Shown: piece after piece, positions 1 through 11,700 of the stretch
How positions within the stretch are numbered: the stretch's first letter is position 1
Layout of the letters: every line of letters begins with the position of its first letter
Assembly: GCA_964019055.1 (NCBI GenBank)
Contig: OZ025213.1
Location: 12,963,202-13,027,201 of the forward strand
Length of the DNA stretch: 64,000 bases
From: Anthopleura xanthogrammica
Taxonomy: Eukaryota > Cnidaria > Anthozoa > Actiniaria > Actiniidae
Direction of reading: 5' to 3'
Position numbers and translations under genes: made by a program
Notes under the pieces: generated by a model
Told to the model about the DNA's origin: nothing
What the model saw: the letters and a program-made list of their open reading frames with translations, nothing else
The model's database searches: none

Positions 1-108
1 GACTTGTGAAGTCGTGTTACCAATGACTTGCTCGCACTGATTGAGAGCAACAGCTCCATCGAGGAGAAAAATGGAGGATAACATCGCTCCGAGTACAACC
101 AGCATCAT
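1..108 (-). CDS. First coding exon of an unidentified secreted or membrane protein (truncated by window edge)
   Basis: Reading the minus strand from the ATG at 108 to the window edge gives 36 open codons. They start with two methionines and a hydrophobic stretch (MMLVVLGAMLSSIFLL), then DGAVALNQCEQ and an N-glycosylation sequon (NTT). This has the shape of a signal peptide with a plausible cleavage after the AVA at about residue 21, followed by the start of an extracellular domain with a cysteine. The rest of the gene is outside the window, so the family cannot be named. Start choice: two adjacent ATGs, the upstream one taken. It is divergent from the small gene at 452. What I see is the signal peptide; secretion is inference. 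Confidence 0.55.
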   Translation of the reverse strand, partial: MMLVVLGAMLSSIFLLDGAVALNQCEQVIGNTTSQV

Positions 109-451
109 TTTGGAACACGGAAAGTAAACAAAGACTTATAGTACGATCTTTTTTGACAGAAGAGAAAGGAAATATCTTGTCTACTGCTGTTTCTTCTCTT
201 GTACTACGAAGAGCTGTAACTGAAGCGACAGATTTTGGTTAACTGGTTTTTCTGAAAAACGTTCAAAACATTCTGAGAATGTTATCAAATATTCATGAAT
301 TTTGAATGCTTTGTTGAGCGTATTTCTCGGAAACGCTTGGTTATAAAACCGAGACGAGCTGGGCACGACTTTAGTCTGCAAATAGCCCACCTTCAATGTC
401 GATGTATTCTTGGTTTGCAATCATTCCCAAGGGACTGAAATATCAAAAGCC
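109..451. promoter_or_regulatory. Short divergent intergenic region, possible bidirectional promoter
   Basis: 343 bp separate the start codons of the signal-peptide gene (-) and the 77-residue candidate gene (+). I see no TATA box or other clear motif. The promoter role is inferred only from the head-to-head arrangement. A minus-strand open frame at 181-420 has no supporting feature. Confidence 0.25.
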
Positions 452-1326
452 ATGGCCGTCATTTTGGAAGATATAACAGAAGAATTATTTGAAAAATCTT
501 TTGCCGAATTCTTTCAACATGGCGGTTATGACGTCATGTGCAAACGAAGAATTAAATTTCTGGTATGCAATTGAGACTTTAGGAATAACAATTAAAACCT
601 CACTAAATATCAAGGAAATATGTATATATAGAGTGTTACAATCTATTGCAACGTTGTTGAGTGATTAACTATCCCATTCGTACCCAAATTTACCAATATT
701 GGAAACGGGTAGAAACGTCATGTATGACATACATTGTATTGCTAATAGTAAATATATTTGCTAATCATATTTCTGAACCGTACATGAAGTACCATGCGAC
801 AGGTATCGAAATAAAGTCAAAATTTTAAGAAATTTAAGGTAGCTCATAACATAAATTCTTACCTCGACTGGGAAATGTTTTCGAAAGAAGCTTTAAGAAT
901 CTGCCTACACTTGAGGGCCTTATCAACATGTGCACAAACCGTTAAATTTTGATTGTTTTTATCGAAGATTTTTGACGTAACAAGTGGACTATCATCACAA
1001 ACATGCGATATTTAAAATATCTGATTTATTTGTGATTAAGTGATATTTTTTTTTAGTATTTTAAACCAATAATTCTAAAAGCCAGAATCATTCAAAATGT
1101 GCGTAAATTCGCTTCCGCTGTGTTGTGATTTTCCCCCGCCGAATTAGACACAACATACTCGTAAATAAAACTATATATTAATTGCTAAATTCCTTGTGTT
1201 TAGATATCCGAAACATGCAAACAAGTACTGCTGAACTGGAGATACCGTGATTCTAACACAGCTGCTGCTATTCCAGTTATAACCGCATGGAAGTATTGTA
1301 GCTGTGACAACATAACACAGTCATAA
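452..1326 (+). CDS. Candidate two-exon gene for a 77-residue protein of unknown function
   Basis: Exon 1 is 452-562 and starts at an ATG (MAVILEDITEELFEKSFAEF). It ends in a good donor (GTATGC) with no stop in 37 codons. Exon 2 is 1204-1326, after the acceptor TTGTGTTTAG; it adds 40 codons and a TAA in phase 0. The predicted protein is 77 residues, with no signal peptide or membrane segment. It has an acidic N-terminal helix-like part, a basic CKRRIKF motif at the junction, and two nearby cysteines (YCSC) near the end. Poly(A) signals AATAAA lie at 1334-1339 and 1369-1374, just after the stop. I do not recognise the family. Support is open frame, phase-compatible consensus splice sites and a poly(A) signal. 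It could still be chance, or only part of a longer gene. Confidence 0.45.
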
Positions 1327-1374
1327 CAATTTCAATAAACTCTACGAGGTTATCGTTCAGAACTTAAAAATAAA

Positions 1375-2343
1375 GTTTGTTACCGAAAAACAACTCAGCT
1401 AAAAAGTATTGATAATTATTGCTCGATGCATCAAGCGTTAAGTAAAACGATAACTATTCCTATGTCGAAAATGACCAACGAATCAGTAGACCTAACTGCA
1501 AAAAAATGATCCATCTCGGATGCTATTTACAATACCTGGGGTCAGCTTTTGTATAATTTACGTTTGAAAACATTAACGTCTGCGTCTAGAACTCCAAGTC
1601 TCTGCACTTATCTCATTAACGTATATTAATAATATATCATTGATTATGTTTTCTTATTAAAGTTTTGAAAGCAGAAAGAATGTTTTGAAATATATTAGGG
1701 GTATAGCCTTTCAAAGATCTTTATATACATACGATATCCTGATTTATGTTTAGGTCAATAATTCAAACTTAGCATTATGCTGCTGGCTTAATATTCAAAA
1801 GTATAATGAATAACAACAACTACTCGAATCGATCGTGTATTTGCAGTTATAGTATTAAGAGAAAAGGAACAGTTTAGAATTAAAATAAGTAAGTGATCTT
1901 AGAGATCAGATATCATAAGTTTGAATTTAAGCTTACCTTGGATCGACGCTGGCAAGGATTTCAAAGAACGCACAACAAAGCACTCAAAGTCCTACTCTTA
2001 CAAAAAGACTCTTTTGATCATTATTTTGACGCTTCGCATGATTGGCTGTTCTCTTATTAATGCGGATCCCTTCTCCCCTCCCCCTGGGGGAGTTTTGCTC
2101 CAATTGAAAAAGTCTGTAACTATACGGACGCTTCGCAGTAAAAGAGGAATGATTGATTATGGCTTGGATGCATGTAGAGTACTTCTGTTGTAACATAGTG
2201 CTACTGTAACAGATGATAAAGGATGGAGAAGAAAACTGTTTAGTTAAATTAATCTTTACTCCGATTTATTTAACTTTTTTTTTTTGCGAGATAAATTTTG
2301 ATGGCAAAAAAATAATACCGTGGCCTTCAGGTTGGACCACAAG
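1375..2343. other. Intergenic AT-rich sequence, no gene seen
   Basis: Between the small candidate gene and the repeats before RFC3. Short open frames at 1921-2196 occur on both strands over the same bases and have no splice or domain support. Nothing else recognised. Confidence 0.4.
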
Positions 2344-2530
2344 TTAGAAGAAGAAAAAAAGTGACAGAAAAAATGAAAGAGAACAGAAAGAGAGCAAAAG
2401 TGAGAAAGAAAGGAAGGAAGAAATGAAGGGTTGAAAAATTGAAGGAGAGAGAGACAAAGAAACAAAGAGGAAGAGAGTGAAAGACAGAAAAAGAAAGAAA
2501 GAAAGAAAGAGAGAAAAGGGAAAAAATGAA
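2344..2530 (+). repeat. Purine-rich low-complexity tract (GA/GAAA)
   Basis: The plus strand is almost entirely A and G, with short GAAA runs (for example at 2490-2515). The long Ser/Phe/Leu-rich open frames on the minus strand are translations of this tract and not genes. Confidence 0.8.
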
Positions 2531-2564
2531 AGTCTTCTAATGATTTTCCTTGAAAACAAATGAC

Positions 2565-2765
2565 AATAGACCTCTTCAACTTGGGCGTAATGTTTTCCTA
2601 TTTCAGACCACGTTTCATTCTCTTGAGAATAAGATTCTTTGTTTGAGTTGTATTCATATTCATGTGTCTTCTCATGCGTAACCGTTAAACAAAGAAATGA
2701 TACTCTAGGGAATGACACGTGGTCTAAAATGGGAAAATATTACACACATAGTAAAAAGGTCTATT
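2565..2765. mobile_element. MITE family A, copy 1 (about 200-bp palindromic element)
   Basis: Begins AATAGACCTCTTCAACTTGG and ends AAAAAGGTCTATT. The arms are imperfect inverted repeats carrying GACCACGTTTCATTCTCTTG on the left and its complement (GGGAATGACACGTGGTC) on the right. The core carries TCTTTGTTTGAGTTGTATTC and the matching AAACAAAGAAATGATAC. Further copies lie at 4838, 5665 (partial), 13694, 28683 and 44574 (split). No coding capacity; it must be moved in trans. Confidence 0.75.
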
Positions 2766-2953
2766 CCAATACCATGCATTTTCCTATGAAACAACGTACA
2801 CTAAATATTCAGGGACTGCGGAGCAGGGGGCTGGGGGGCTATAGCCCCCCCCCCCCCCCAATAATGGGAGCATGCCCCCAAACCCCCTAGGTGTTCCAGT
2901 ATTTGATGGTCCCTGATATTTAAGAGATGACAAAAAGCAAACAAAAATGGACC

Positions 2954-5900
2954 TTAGAAGAAGTCAGCCATTCCTTCTTCAAGGAATCGCTTATAGATAC
3001 TCATAAATTTTGCGACAAATGCCTCAAGATGATAAATTTCTTTGCTGCCAAGACGAATCCTGTGTTCATAGTAAGCAGCCATGTTAGTTACTTCTGCCTT
3101 CAGCGTCCCATCACAGTTTGTTACAAGTTCTGATATCAACCCCTTAAAGAAAGAAACCAATATTATTATATGATTATCAATGAAATACCTATATTTCTTT
3201 ATTTCAAAAATTTGATATTTTCACTTGTAAAGATAACATGTTATTTTCATATGTGAAAATATCATCACTATGGTTACATACTAGAAAAAAGCTTGAAAAA
3301 GGTTTTTTTCTTTTTCATTGATAATTATTTAACAGAATATTACATGGGCGCTTGGAGATACGAATTTTATCTTCGAGTGTTGAAAATCTCTCACGAGTGA
3401 GCTGTGCTCACTCGTGAGAGATCTTTTTAACACTCGAAGATAAAATTTGTATCTCCACTCGCCCATGTAATATCCTCTATTTTAGTTATGTCTAAAATGT
3501 TATTGTACATGGGGATAACCATAATGTGTATGTTTGTTTCTTCCAAGAATATTTATTCAGTTGCAGAGCTTTTGCAATTCTAGTGCATCTTCAGGGCAGA
3601 AAGTAGGTATTACAATGATTCAAAGACTATATGCGCACATTATTTGCTTTATGCAGGACCAATCAGTGTTTTTCTTGGACTACAGTAAAAAACCTGTATG
3701 TAAGAACCTAGTGATTAAGAACCTGTTAGGCTAAGAATTCCCATCATAATTTTATGTATATTTTATACAAACATTAGACTGCACCAATACTCTACCAGAA
3801 ACAAGCACCTTTTCTTCCTAATGAAGATAACAATCCTTTCTATGATCCAACATATCCTGATTTCCCAGTAAACACCAATTATATAAGAACCTGTCTAGGC
3901 TAACTTGGAAAAATGCAGGTTCTTATATGCAGGTTTTTAATGTATCTATAGTTATATAAGTGTCATACCTTCAATATAACATCAGGTGGAATGCAGTGAG
4001 TAAGAAGTTCATAAAGCCGAGCTCTAACCTCAAGGAGTCTGCAATAAACAGGTATAGATCAATTCAAATAGTAGGTACATTAGTGGTTTTTTTTTTCCCT
4101 CTATGTAATGTAATTATAATCTAATATTTATATTTACATCAGTATTTTTTAGGTACATTAGTTAATGAATGCCATGATTTCTGTGTTGCTGAACAGATTT
4201 CCTTTTACAGGTAGAGTATTCCAGACCTGTACTCTATGACTACATGTACCTCTGAAAATTAGTTTTCTCCAGAATTCCACATAGACCCCTTGCATGTGAC
4301 GTCAAAGCAGCTCAATTTGGAGGACAAAACGAAAGAATTTAAATCTCCTGAGAATTTGGAACCTATTGTTTTGTCCTCTAAATTGAGCTGCATTCAAACA
4401 TACTGTAAGGAGTCTATACTTTGGATCTTGAAATTCCAGGCAATTTTGAAATATCACTCATGGTAAAATATTTATGCCAAATATCACTAACATCCAAGCT
4501 ATGTAGAGTACCTATAGAGCAGATTTCGTATGAGTGTGAAAAGTCACAATACATGCCATGGTTGCGACACAGCATGGACACAGCATTGGATGTCAAATGC
4601 TTTCATACATGGCATGGCACTGACACAGTCATGGCAAGGCGCTGTCTGTGCCATAAGTTTTTCATAGTAATATGAGAACTGCTTTATTACATTACTTCAC
4701 ATTACCTCTTTGGGCTCTGAACTTCAACAATTTGTTGTGCTGTGTCTCTGAGATATATTTCCCAGTCTGCTTCTTGTATAGGCTGGTCTGAACTGAATGG
4801 GTACCTTTGAAATACAAATGATCCATTCTATATATACGTTTTTGGCTTGGGTGTAATGTTTCCCATTTTTGACCACGTGTCATTCTCTTGAGAATAAGAT
4901 TCTTTGTTTATGTTGTATCCATATTCAGGTGTCTTCTCATGCGCAACCATTAGACAAAGATACTCTAGGGAATGACACATGGTCTGAAAATAGGAAAACA
5001 TTATGCCCCAGCTAAAAAGGTCTCTGCAACTCTTGACTATCTAAAATTCCAATTCAATCTGTGAGGGCTATTTCAGGGTAAAATATTAAGGTTTTTTCCC
5101 CTTACTGTTGTACTCTACAAGCTTCGCACATAAGCAGTGCTTTCCTCAGATTTCTTCCAGATTTCTCAGCTATTCGCTTTGCCAACTCAGAAGGAATAAC
5201 AAGGCCTTCTTTCTTGCACACAAAATGAAGTATCTGGCTGATCTGAAAATGGGAAAGGAATAAGTCAACCAAGGGACCAAGTCAAAATAATTGTCATCTT
5301 ACGTGACACGATTTAAAGGGGAGGGGTGGTGTTGCCCGGTACCCACCACCTCTGGAAGTGAAATCCTGGATTTTGTACTCAAATATCTCCAAAACTAAAA
5401 GTCAAATTGCAGAAATGAATATCCTGTCTGTTTGCATGTATGCATTTCAACAGGTGTCTGAGGGGGGAGGGGGTATTTACCAGTACCCACCACCTAAATC
5501 AGTAAAATCAGGTCCCTATTTTGAACAATTGTTTTGAACTTGTAACTAAGGTGTAAGGGACTCAAGGGCAGTGTAGCAGTAGTGCATTTGCCTCTCACAC
5601 TGGGGTCTTAGGTTTGATTCCTGGACTTGGCATCACATGTGAGTAGAGTTTGTGCAGTTTCTGCATCAGTTCAGACCACATCACATTCCCTTGAGAAATG
5701 TTCTTTTATTAAAATATTTACACATGAAAGAATCAACTCCCAAAAGTGGTGTCACATGGTCTGAAATGAGCACAACAAACAACAAAGGTAAAGAGGTCTA
5801 TTGGGGTTTATAGGCCTATCAGCTAATTGAGTTCTACCTCATCAATGGATGGTGCTGCAACACGTATTCCAAGACAACGACTACGAATAGCAGGAATCAC

Positions 5901-8394
5901 TTTACTGGTAGAATTACAGCACAAGATCAGCCTACAAGTAGACGTATATTTTTCCATGGTACGTCTCAGCGCATGCTGTGCATCTTTTGTGAGACGATCA
6001 ACTTCAGTGAGCACTACAACTATAAGACAATTGTATTGTATTGGTTAACTGCATCCACTTCAAAACCAAATAATGACGACGCAATTTTTACCTTTGAATT
6101 CCTTCTGTACAGAAGATTCTAGCTGGTGCGACTGTGCCATACTTTTGAGAAGTTCTTGTATGACTACTCTGTCATATATACCAACATCACTGAGAAACAA
6201 TGATATCAAGTCAATATCTACAGTGTACCTTACTGTGATTCTCAATATTCTGCAAATTCAGTAGTCAGGGTCCCCTATACCCCATGCAAAATGAAATCAC
6301 GTTCATGCAAAATTCAAAAGTTGCTTTCACGTGCATGTAAAAAGATCTTGAACCTTAAATAATGTTGTTTCAAGGGGGGTGGGGGGAGGGAATCAGCCAT
6401 TCATGCTTCACATAAAAGGTATAGAGGACCTTGTGTAGTTGTGAGTTGCCCATTGGAATTTGGTTTTTTTAGTCGCCAGTCAAAAATATTAAAGGTACTG
6501 ACTGTTTAGTTTTGGTTGACGGCAGCAAAAAACCAATTTCACAACAATCCATTGAAATGTCTAATTTTGTGGAATATTGAGAATCAAAGTAAACATGTAC
6601 AGTGTACTATAGAAATGATATTTATATGCTTCAATATTGATGTACTATACTGTAAACTATTTGTAATAATTTTACTGTATTATAGTTCACCTTGGATTAA
6701 CTTCAATGTGATACGCACTTCCTATTGTGGAAATATCAACTTTTTTCTTGGATGGTGTCTACAATAGCAAGAAATAAAGGAATAAATTAATGTTCATATA
6801 CATGTGATGTGTCCACACTAGTACTGCGTTACAACACAGTTTGCTTGATGGGTTATTCTTTCTGTAACCATAGTAACCATAGGCTGTTTTGGAGTTCAAT
6901 TAATGTGATGCATTGTGGTCTAGCTTGGGCTTGAACCCAAGCTAGACCAAAATGCAAAGTAGATGTTTGTAGATACACTGTAGATTCTTGATGTCTTGAC
7001 AAACAAGGTGCATTTTGGTCTAGCTTGGGTACAAAAAACACTGTATACAGCATGATAAACAAAATATTTTTGTACCCAAGCTAGAACATGTTTGCTTGAA
7101 TGTTGAATGTTTTCATAGATGACACAGTCACAGCAAAGCGCCGTCCATGACGAAAGTTTTTCATAGTCATAAGAGAACTGCTATAATGCCAATGAATGCA
7201 GTCTTAGTTAGGGTGAGTGATAGTGTCCCAAGCTGGTTCAAAAACACTAAATATCAATTTCTTACTGTAAAGGTATGTTGTTCAATCTTGAGCTTTTCCA
7301 CACCAGATCCATAGAGCTCCCTCAAGATACACATGATTCTTGTCTTCTTGCCAGCTCCAGAGGGACCATACACCAAGAGATGAGGGAAATCACCACTATG
7401 AACCTAAAATAATAAGTATTTACTGTTGATATTTTGTGAGCATTTTGAATCTAAATTGAGGCTAACCCTGAGTAAATGAGACTGGAATAACCAAGTTTTT
7501 TAATAATTAAAAATATGGCCAGGTAGTAGAATCAGATCCTTATGCCCCCTCCCCCAAAGGGCATATAACTGGGATTCTATAGTATGGCAAAATTATACCC
7601 ATACTCTAGGGGTACCTTATCTTAGCTGCAGCTTATACATTGTGATTGGATTAATAGCCCACTTCTGAGATGTGCTTCACTTGTTGAGCAAAAAGATTTT
7701 AGTACGAGGCTCTGTGCTAAATTACTGTACATTTATTTTTTTCTCCTGTCATGAATCGCTGCATCAAGCATGAAGCCTTAGATTGAAACCTTTGTGTGTG
7801 ACAAGCGAAGCATATCTCAGAAGTGGGTTATTGCCTTGCAAAATTCTGGATGAGCTGGGAAGCCATTTCAATGTTATGTCATACCATCATAAGTGATACC
7901 ATAATTATGCCTTGTGATTGAATGAATTATACTGGGAAGCCATTTCAATGTTATGGTGTGTCGTAGCAACGCTGCTGTAGGTCATGCCATAAATTTCCCA
8001 CTCATACCAAAACTGCATTCACGACACGAATGTACAGTACAGTACAAAAAGTTCACTGTTTCAGTTTCTTAGAATTTTTAATAATTTTTTCCATGAAGTT
8101 TAAAATAAAACAGTTCAGTACTTAGCAAAGGCTTCTTTGAGCATTCTAGCCATCCCCTACATCATATTCAATCTGAAGTAAACTTTGAATACTGTAACTT
8201 CGAAAACACGAACTTTTTTTAAATTTTTTTTTCTTGAACTGAAGCTGATATTGAGTGAAGAACGACTCGTTCAATCACGAAATTAAAGGGGAAAAACCCA
8301 AACTTACCAACTTTTTTAGATGCTCTGATAACTCCTTATGATAGTCAAGCTTCGATAGGGACGTAGGTCTGTATTTATCCACCCAAAGACTCAT
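2954..8394 (-). CDS. RFC3: Replication factor C subunit 3 (clamp loader)
   Basis: Nine exons on the minus strand: 8394-8308, 7403-7266, 6758-6691, 6189-6092, 6019-5838, 5242-5106, 4804-4706, 4038-3969 and 3142-2954. They join in frame to a 355-residue protein, the usual length for animal RFC3. It starts [10 protein letters not shown], typical of the family. Walker A is GPSGAGKK at about 42-49, and the Walker-B-like segment LTEVD is at about 134-138. The clamp-loader SRC motif (arginine finger) is at about 177-179. The C-terminal collar ends [11 protein letters not shown]3 is part of the RFC pentamer, an AAA+ ATPase machine that loads PCNA at primer-template junctions in the nucleus. The exon 5 acceptor was chosen at 6020-6021, because the nearer one would delete two residues of the conserved VVxLTEVD strand. 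Introns hold several MITEs and a SINE. Complete, with no sign of decay. Confidence 0.95.
3337..3473. mobile_element. Near-perfect hairpin element in RFC3 intron 8
   Basis: A 137-bp palindrome. It starts ATATTACATGGGCG and ends CGCCCATGTAATAT; the arms pair almost throughout (GATACGAATTTTATCTTCGA against its complement) and fold around CTCTCACGAGTGAG-CTGTG-CTCACTCGTGAGAG. It has no coding capacity. The form is a foldback MITE, and the target duplication could be as short as TA. Confidence 0.75.
4281..4417. mobile_element. MITE family B, copy 1
   Basis: About 137 bp, from ATAGACCCCTTGCATG to GTAAGGAGTCTAT. Inner inverted repeats are CAGCTCAATTTGGAGGACAA and its complement (TTGTCCTCTAAATTGAGCTG). 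The centre is TCTCCTGAGAATTTGGAACC. Lies in RFC3 intron 7. Other copies are at 29907 and 37170. Confidence 0.75.
4838..5025. mobile_element. MITE family A, copy 2, in RFC3 intron 6
   Basis: Carries the same inner arms as copy 1 (GACCACGTGTCATTCTCTTG and GGGAATGACACATGGTCTG) with decayed outer ends (TTGGCTTGGGTGTAATG and CAGCTAAAAAGGTCT). It ends about 32 bases upstream, in the gene's sense, of the 3' splice site of RFC3 exon 7 (exon starts 4804). Confidence 0.7.
5277..5540. repeat. Interspersed repeat C, copy 1
   Basis: About 260 bp shared with 12839-13080. Both contain GGTACCCACCACCTCTGGAA, then AAAATCAAA/CTAAAAGTCAAAT, then GGGGGAGGGGGTATTTACC and a second CAGTACCCACCACCTAAATC. The outer ends (GTCAAAATAATTGT and ACAATTGTTTTGAAC) look like short inverted repeats. 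Non-coding; class unknown. In RFC3 intron 5. Confidence 0.6.
5563..5664 (+). mobile_element. tRNA-derived SINE, family S1 (5' part)
   Basis: Has a box-A-like segment (GTGTAGCAGTAGTGCATTTG), the words CCTCTCACACTGGGGTCTTA, and a box B (GGTTTGATTCC) followed by TGGACTTGGCATCAC and GTGAGTAGAGTTTGT. These match the copies at 38258, 40985, 43080 (reverse) and 55225. The element is cut by MITE A copy 3, which follows at once. Confidence 0.6.
5665..5803. mobile_element. MITE family A, partial copy 3
   Basis: Keeps TTCAGACCACATCACATTCC, the inverted partner (GTGTCACATGGTCTGAAATG) and the right end GGTAAAGAGGTCTATTG. The core differs from other copies (ATTAAAATATTTACACATGA) and the left terminus is missing at the SINE boundary. 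It lies 35 bases past the 5' splice site of RFC3 exon 5. Confidence 0.55.
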
Positions 8395-8729
8395 TTTTAA
8401 ATGTATTTAGAGGCTCTTCTTTCCGTCTTCTTCTTCTTGTTTTTGGCGCGAAATCTTTGAACTGAGCCCGCGATACATGGAGATGACCGCACATCACAGG
8501 TAGCCCAAGCAGTGTTTTTTTTTAGCAATTTTGAGTATCCCCAAAAACATCAAGAATGCCTCCAAATGACACCGAAAAACAAAACAAAATACTATTGAGG
8601 AAAGCATTCACCATTCTAGATACATTTTAGAAACTATTCTAGTCAACTAAATCACAAAAACGCTGCTTGGGCTCGCTGTCTTCGCGCAAACCACAGGCAG
8701 ACCAAAGAAAGTTTATTTCGTATTCCAAG
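8395..8729. promoter_or_regulatory. 335-bp head-to-head region of RFC3 and RUSF1, likely bidirectional promoter
   Basis: The RFC3 start codon (8394, -) and the RUSF1 start codon (8730, +) are 335 bp apart, so both promoters and 5' UTRs must share this stretch or overlap the genes. It is less AT-rich than its surroundings near 8430-8500 (GGCGCGAAATC, GCCCGCGATACATGG). I see no TATA box. GGCGCGAAA resembles an E2F-type site, which would fit a replication gene; this is inference from one word. Confidence 0.5.
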
Positions 8730-11700
8730 ATGGCGGACAAAGAATTCATCGTGGCAAAAGAAAAATACGGATCCTGCGCTTTGGAGAGATCGTACAGGTT
8801 TTCTGCTGAAAATGGAAGATTGCAGATGACACATAGAAACAAAGAGTCTCTTGGATCGTCAATACTCCTCTTTTTTAAGGTGTTATTGATTTTTGATAGA
8901 GAAATTGTTAATATGTTTTGGGTAAGAAATTGTCAGTGTTAAAATCAAAATTTACGATCATTTGTTATTTTTCAGTTGGCTTTTCTACCTCAAGGATATC
9001 CCGAGAGTGTTAGTAAAGATTATCTTCAATACCAGCTATGGGATACACTTCAGGTATTTTTTCTTAAGATCAAATTTTCTGCTGTGGTTAATTGTACGCC
9101 ATTCATCAAAAGTCCAACGCGAGCTCAACATTTCTCGAGTGTTGTGCCAATCCCCAAGTGCTTTATAACAACTGCACACAGCATGACAAGATCTTAATGT
9201 CAATACTTTTACATTAGTCAAGCATACGACATGGATGGCTGACCAATCATAGAGAAATAAATTCTGAATAAAAAGTTTGATCACACTCTTTTACTCACTA
9301 AATGTTTGTACAATCAAGGCATTTTGCTCATCCATTACTGGGACATTAGCAACACAAGCGATGTTGAAGAGTTTTGGGGTTGGTGATGAAAAAGCATCAA
9401 TTATTGCTGCTACAATGACATGGATACTCCGCAGTAAGTACACTGTAATCAAGCCATAATATTCTAGTCTCCTACGCAGCCGCTGTTAGGGTCATCTCTA
9501 CTTCCTATCCCCTCACTAGCGAGGATAGTGAGGGGATAGAAAGTAGCGATGACCCTAACAGTGGCTGCGTAGGAGGCTATAATATTCATACACACCTGAA
9601 AGTGATGGTTCTTCAACAGCCAGACTTGATGACTGGCCACATTGGACTAATCAACATTGACCAGTCAATGCGATTGGTCAATAGTACCAGCCTATTTGAA
9701 GAGGTATTTGGCTGGACAAGTGCCATTGACCAGCTGTTATTTTGAACCCTGCTGTAATTTTTAAAATTTCTCCCTAAAATTTTAGATGGCTCAGGAATGG
9801 TTGGAAGTATAGTCTTTGCTTGGATGCAGGGGTGAGTTTCTTTGTAGAATGTGAGTATATAGTCCTTCCATTTTTTGTCTGACCACCATTTGGAACAATT
9901 TTGACTTTCTATCAGCGGATTGAAACCCAGCAGTGGAACCAACTTCACTGTATTTTTCTTTCATTTTTAGGAGTGGACTTGATTACAATGCTAAAAAGTG
10001 GAGGTACGCTTTATTTCTGCCAAATGTTAAAAACATTGCTGCATTTTCGAATCTTTGTATCTTTGTATCCTAGTATTTAGTAATGTATAGGATATTTCTT
10101 TTAGATTATTTGCTGACATCCTCAATGATGTATCCATCTTGGTAGAGCTGTTATCTCCATACTTCAAATCTTACTTCATCTTTCTTGCCTGCTTGTCTAG
10201 TATTGCCAAGGTAACTAAAACCAAATTGTTGCAGACAATTTATGTTGTAAGCCTTGTCACATGACACAATTTGTTGCATGCAATGTTGCTGGAGTAGAAA
10301 ACGATCTTACTTCAGCAACCTTGCCTACAATATTGTGCAATCAACCACTTCTTGTTATTGACTCAGAATTTTGTCTTTCAAGTCCATAGTTGGAGTGGCT
10401 GGTGGAGCAACAAGGGCAGCATTGACGCAGCACCAGGCAAGAAGGGACAACATGGCTGATGTTGCAGCTAAAGATGGCAGTCAGGTAGGTAAAGAATAAA
10501 TTCCTGTGCACATGGATACATTTCCTGTAATCCTGCTGCAGCTGCTAAGTGAAGAAGTCATGCGATGACAAGAACACGATGTAGTTTTCAAAATGTACTG
10601 AATTTCTAGCTAACAGCAACCAGCTGAACTCGCCCTGGTCAATCATGCTGTACTATACTGTAATTGTTCTTTTTTCTAATGTAGTATATTTTTTATCTTT
10701 AAGGAAACACTGGTGAATCTTATGGCATTACTTGCTGGACTTGTGATAACACCTTTAGTGTCTGGGAATACACAGTAAGGATAAAACAAAATCATTGAAA
10801 AAATAGACAATTTATGAAGCGGGGGATTGGCAGAACATGAGAGTACATGACACGACACGACACGATACGACACGACACGACACGGCATGGCACAACACAG
10901 CAAGCACGTTTTTGTATTTCTTTTATAAAATAAGAATTGGAATAGATGTTTGAATACGAATGAAAAAATGGAAAGTGCATGTATGTATCGTGTGCTCATA
11001 ATTTATTTTGTGTTTCTCTCATCATAACGAATTATTTTATAAACAGACTCACGTGGACATTATTCTTCATCTTCACCTTCTTACACCTGTATGCAAATTT
11101 CCGTGCTGTGTCGTCCGTTGTCATGGAAACAGTGAGCATTACACGCCTCCATATACTCATGGAAGAGTATCTCAAAGCAGGACGTGTACTCACTCCTGAA
11201 GAAGTGGCCATGAGAGAACCTGTTATATTTGGTAAGTATCTTACAGTACTTTCCAATCACAAGCGTGAATTGCCTTCGCGACGAAATGATGTTTTCGTAG
11301 ATGTCAATCAAAGTGTTTCCATGACATTGTCGGAAAAAAACAAAGTTATCGAGGCACATGCCACGTGTAATATCATTGAAAGGCCTTGATTGACGTCCAC
11401 CAAAACTAACTTCGTCGCGACAGCAAATTGTACGATTTCGCGCGTGTGATTTGGAAGCGCTGTAATCTAACTTGTGCCACAGTGGATTCATTTGTTTTTA
11501 TGGTGAATTGGTATTTCTAATAAAACATCAAAGCCAGAGTTATGTCGCTGTTGTAGAGTTATCTAACTTATAACATTCAATGTTTGTGATATTTTTTATT
11601 TTCGCGATTTTAACAAATTTGTAAAAATCGCGAAATCAAATTAAAGTGTCGCGAAAATATGACACGAAAATTAAGTGGCGCGCATAATGCCAATTATCAA

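Noticed and set aside
2256..2718. Ser/Phe/Leu-rich membrane-like proteins on the minus strand
   Set aside because: Complement of a purine-rich tract; the frames overlap each other and have no starts or splice sites of merit. The same applies to 16662-17170 and 41917-42165.
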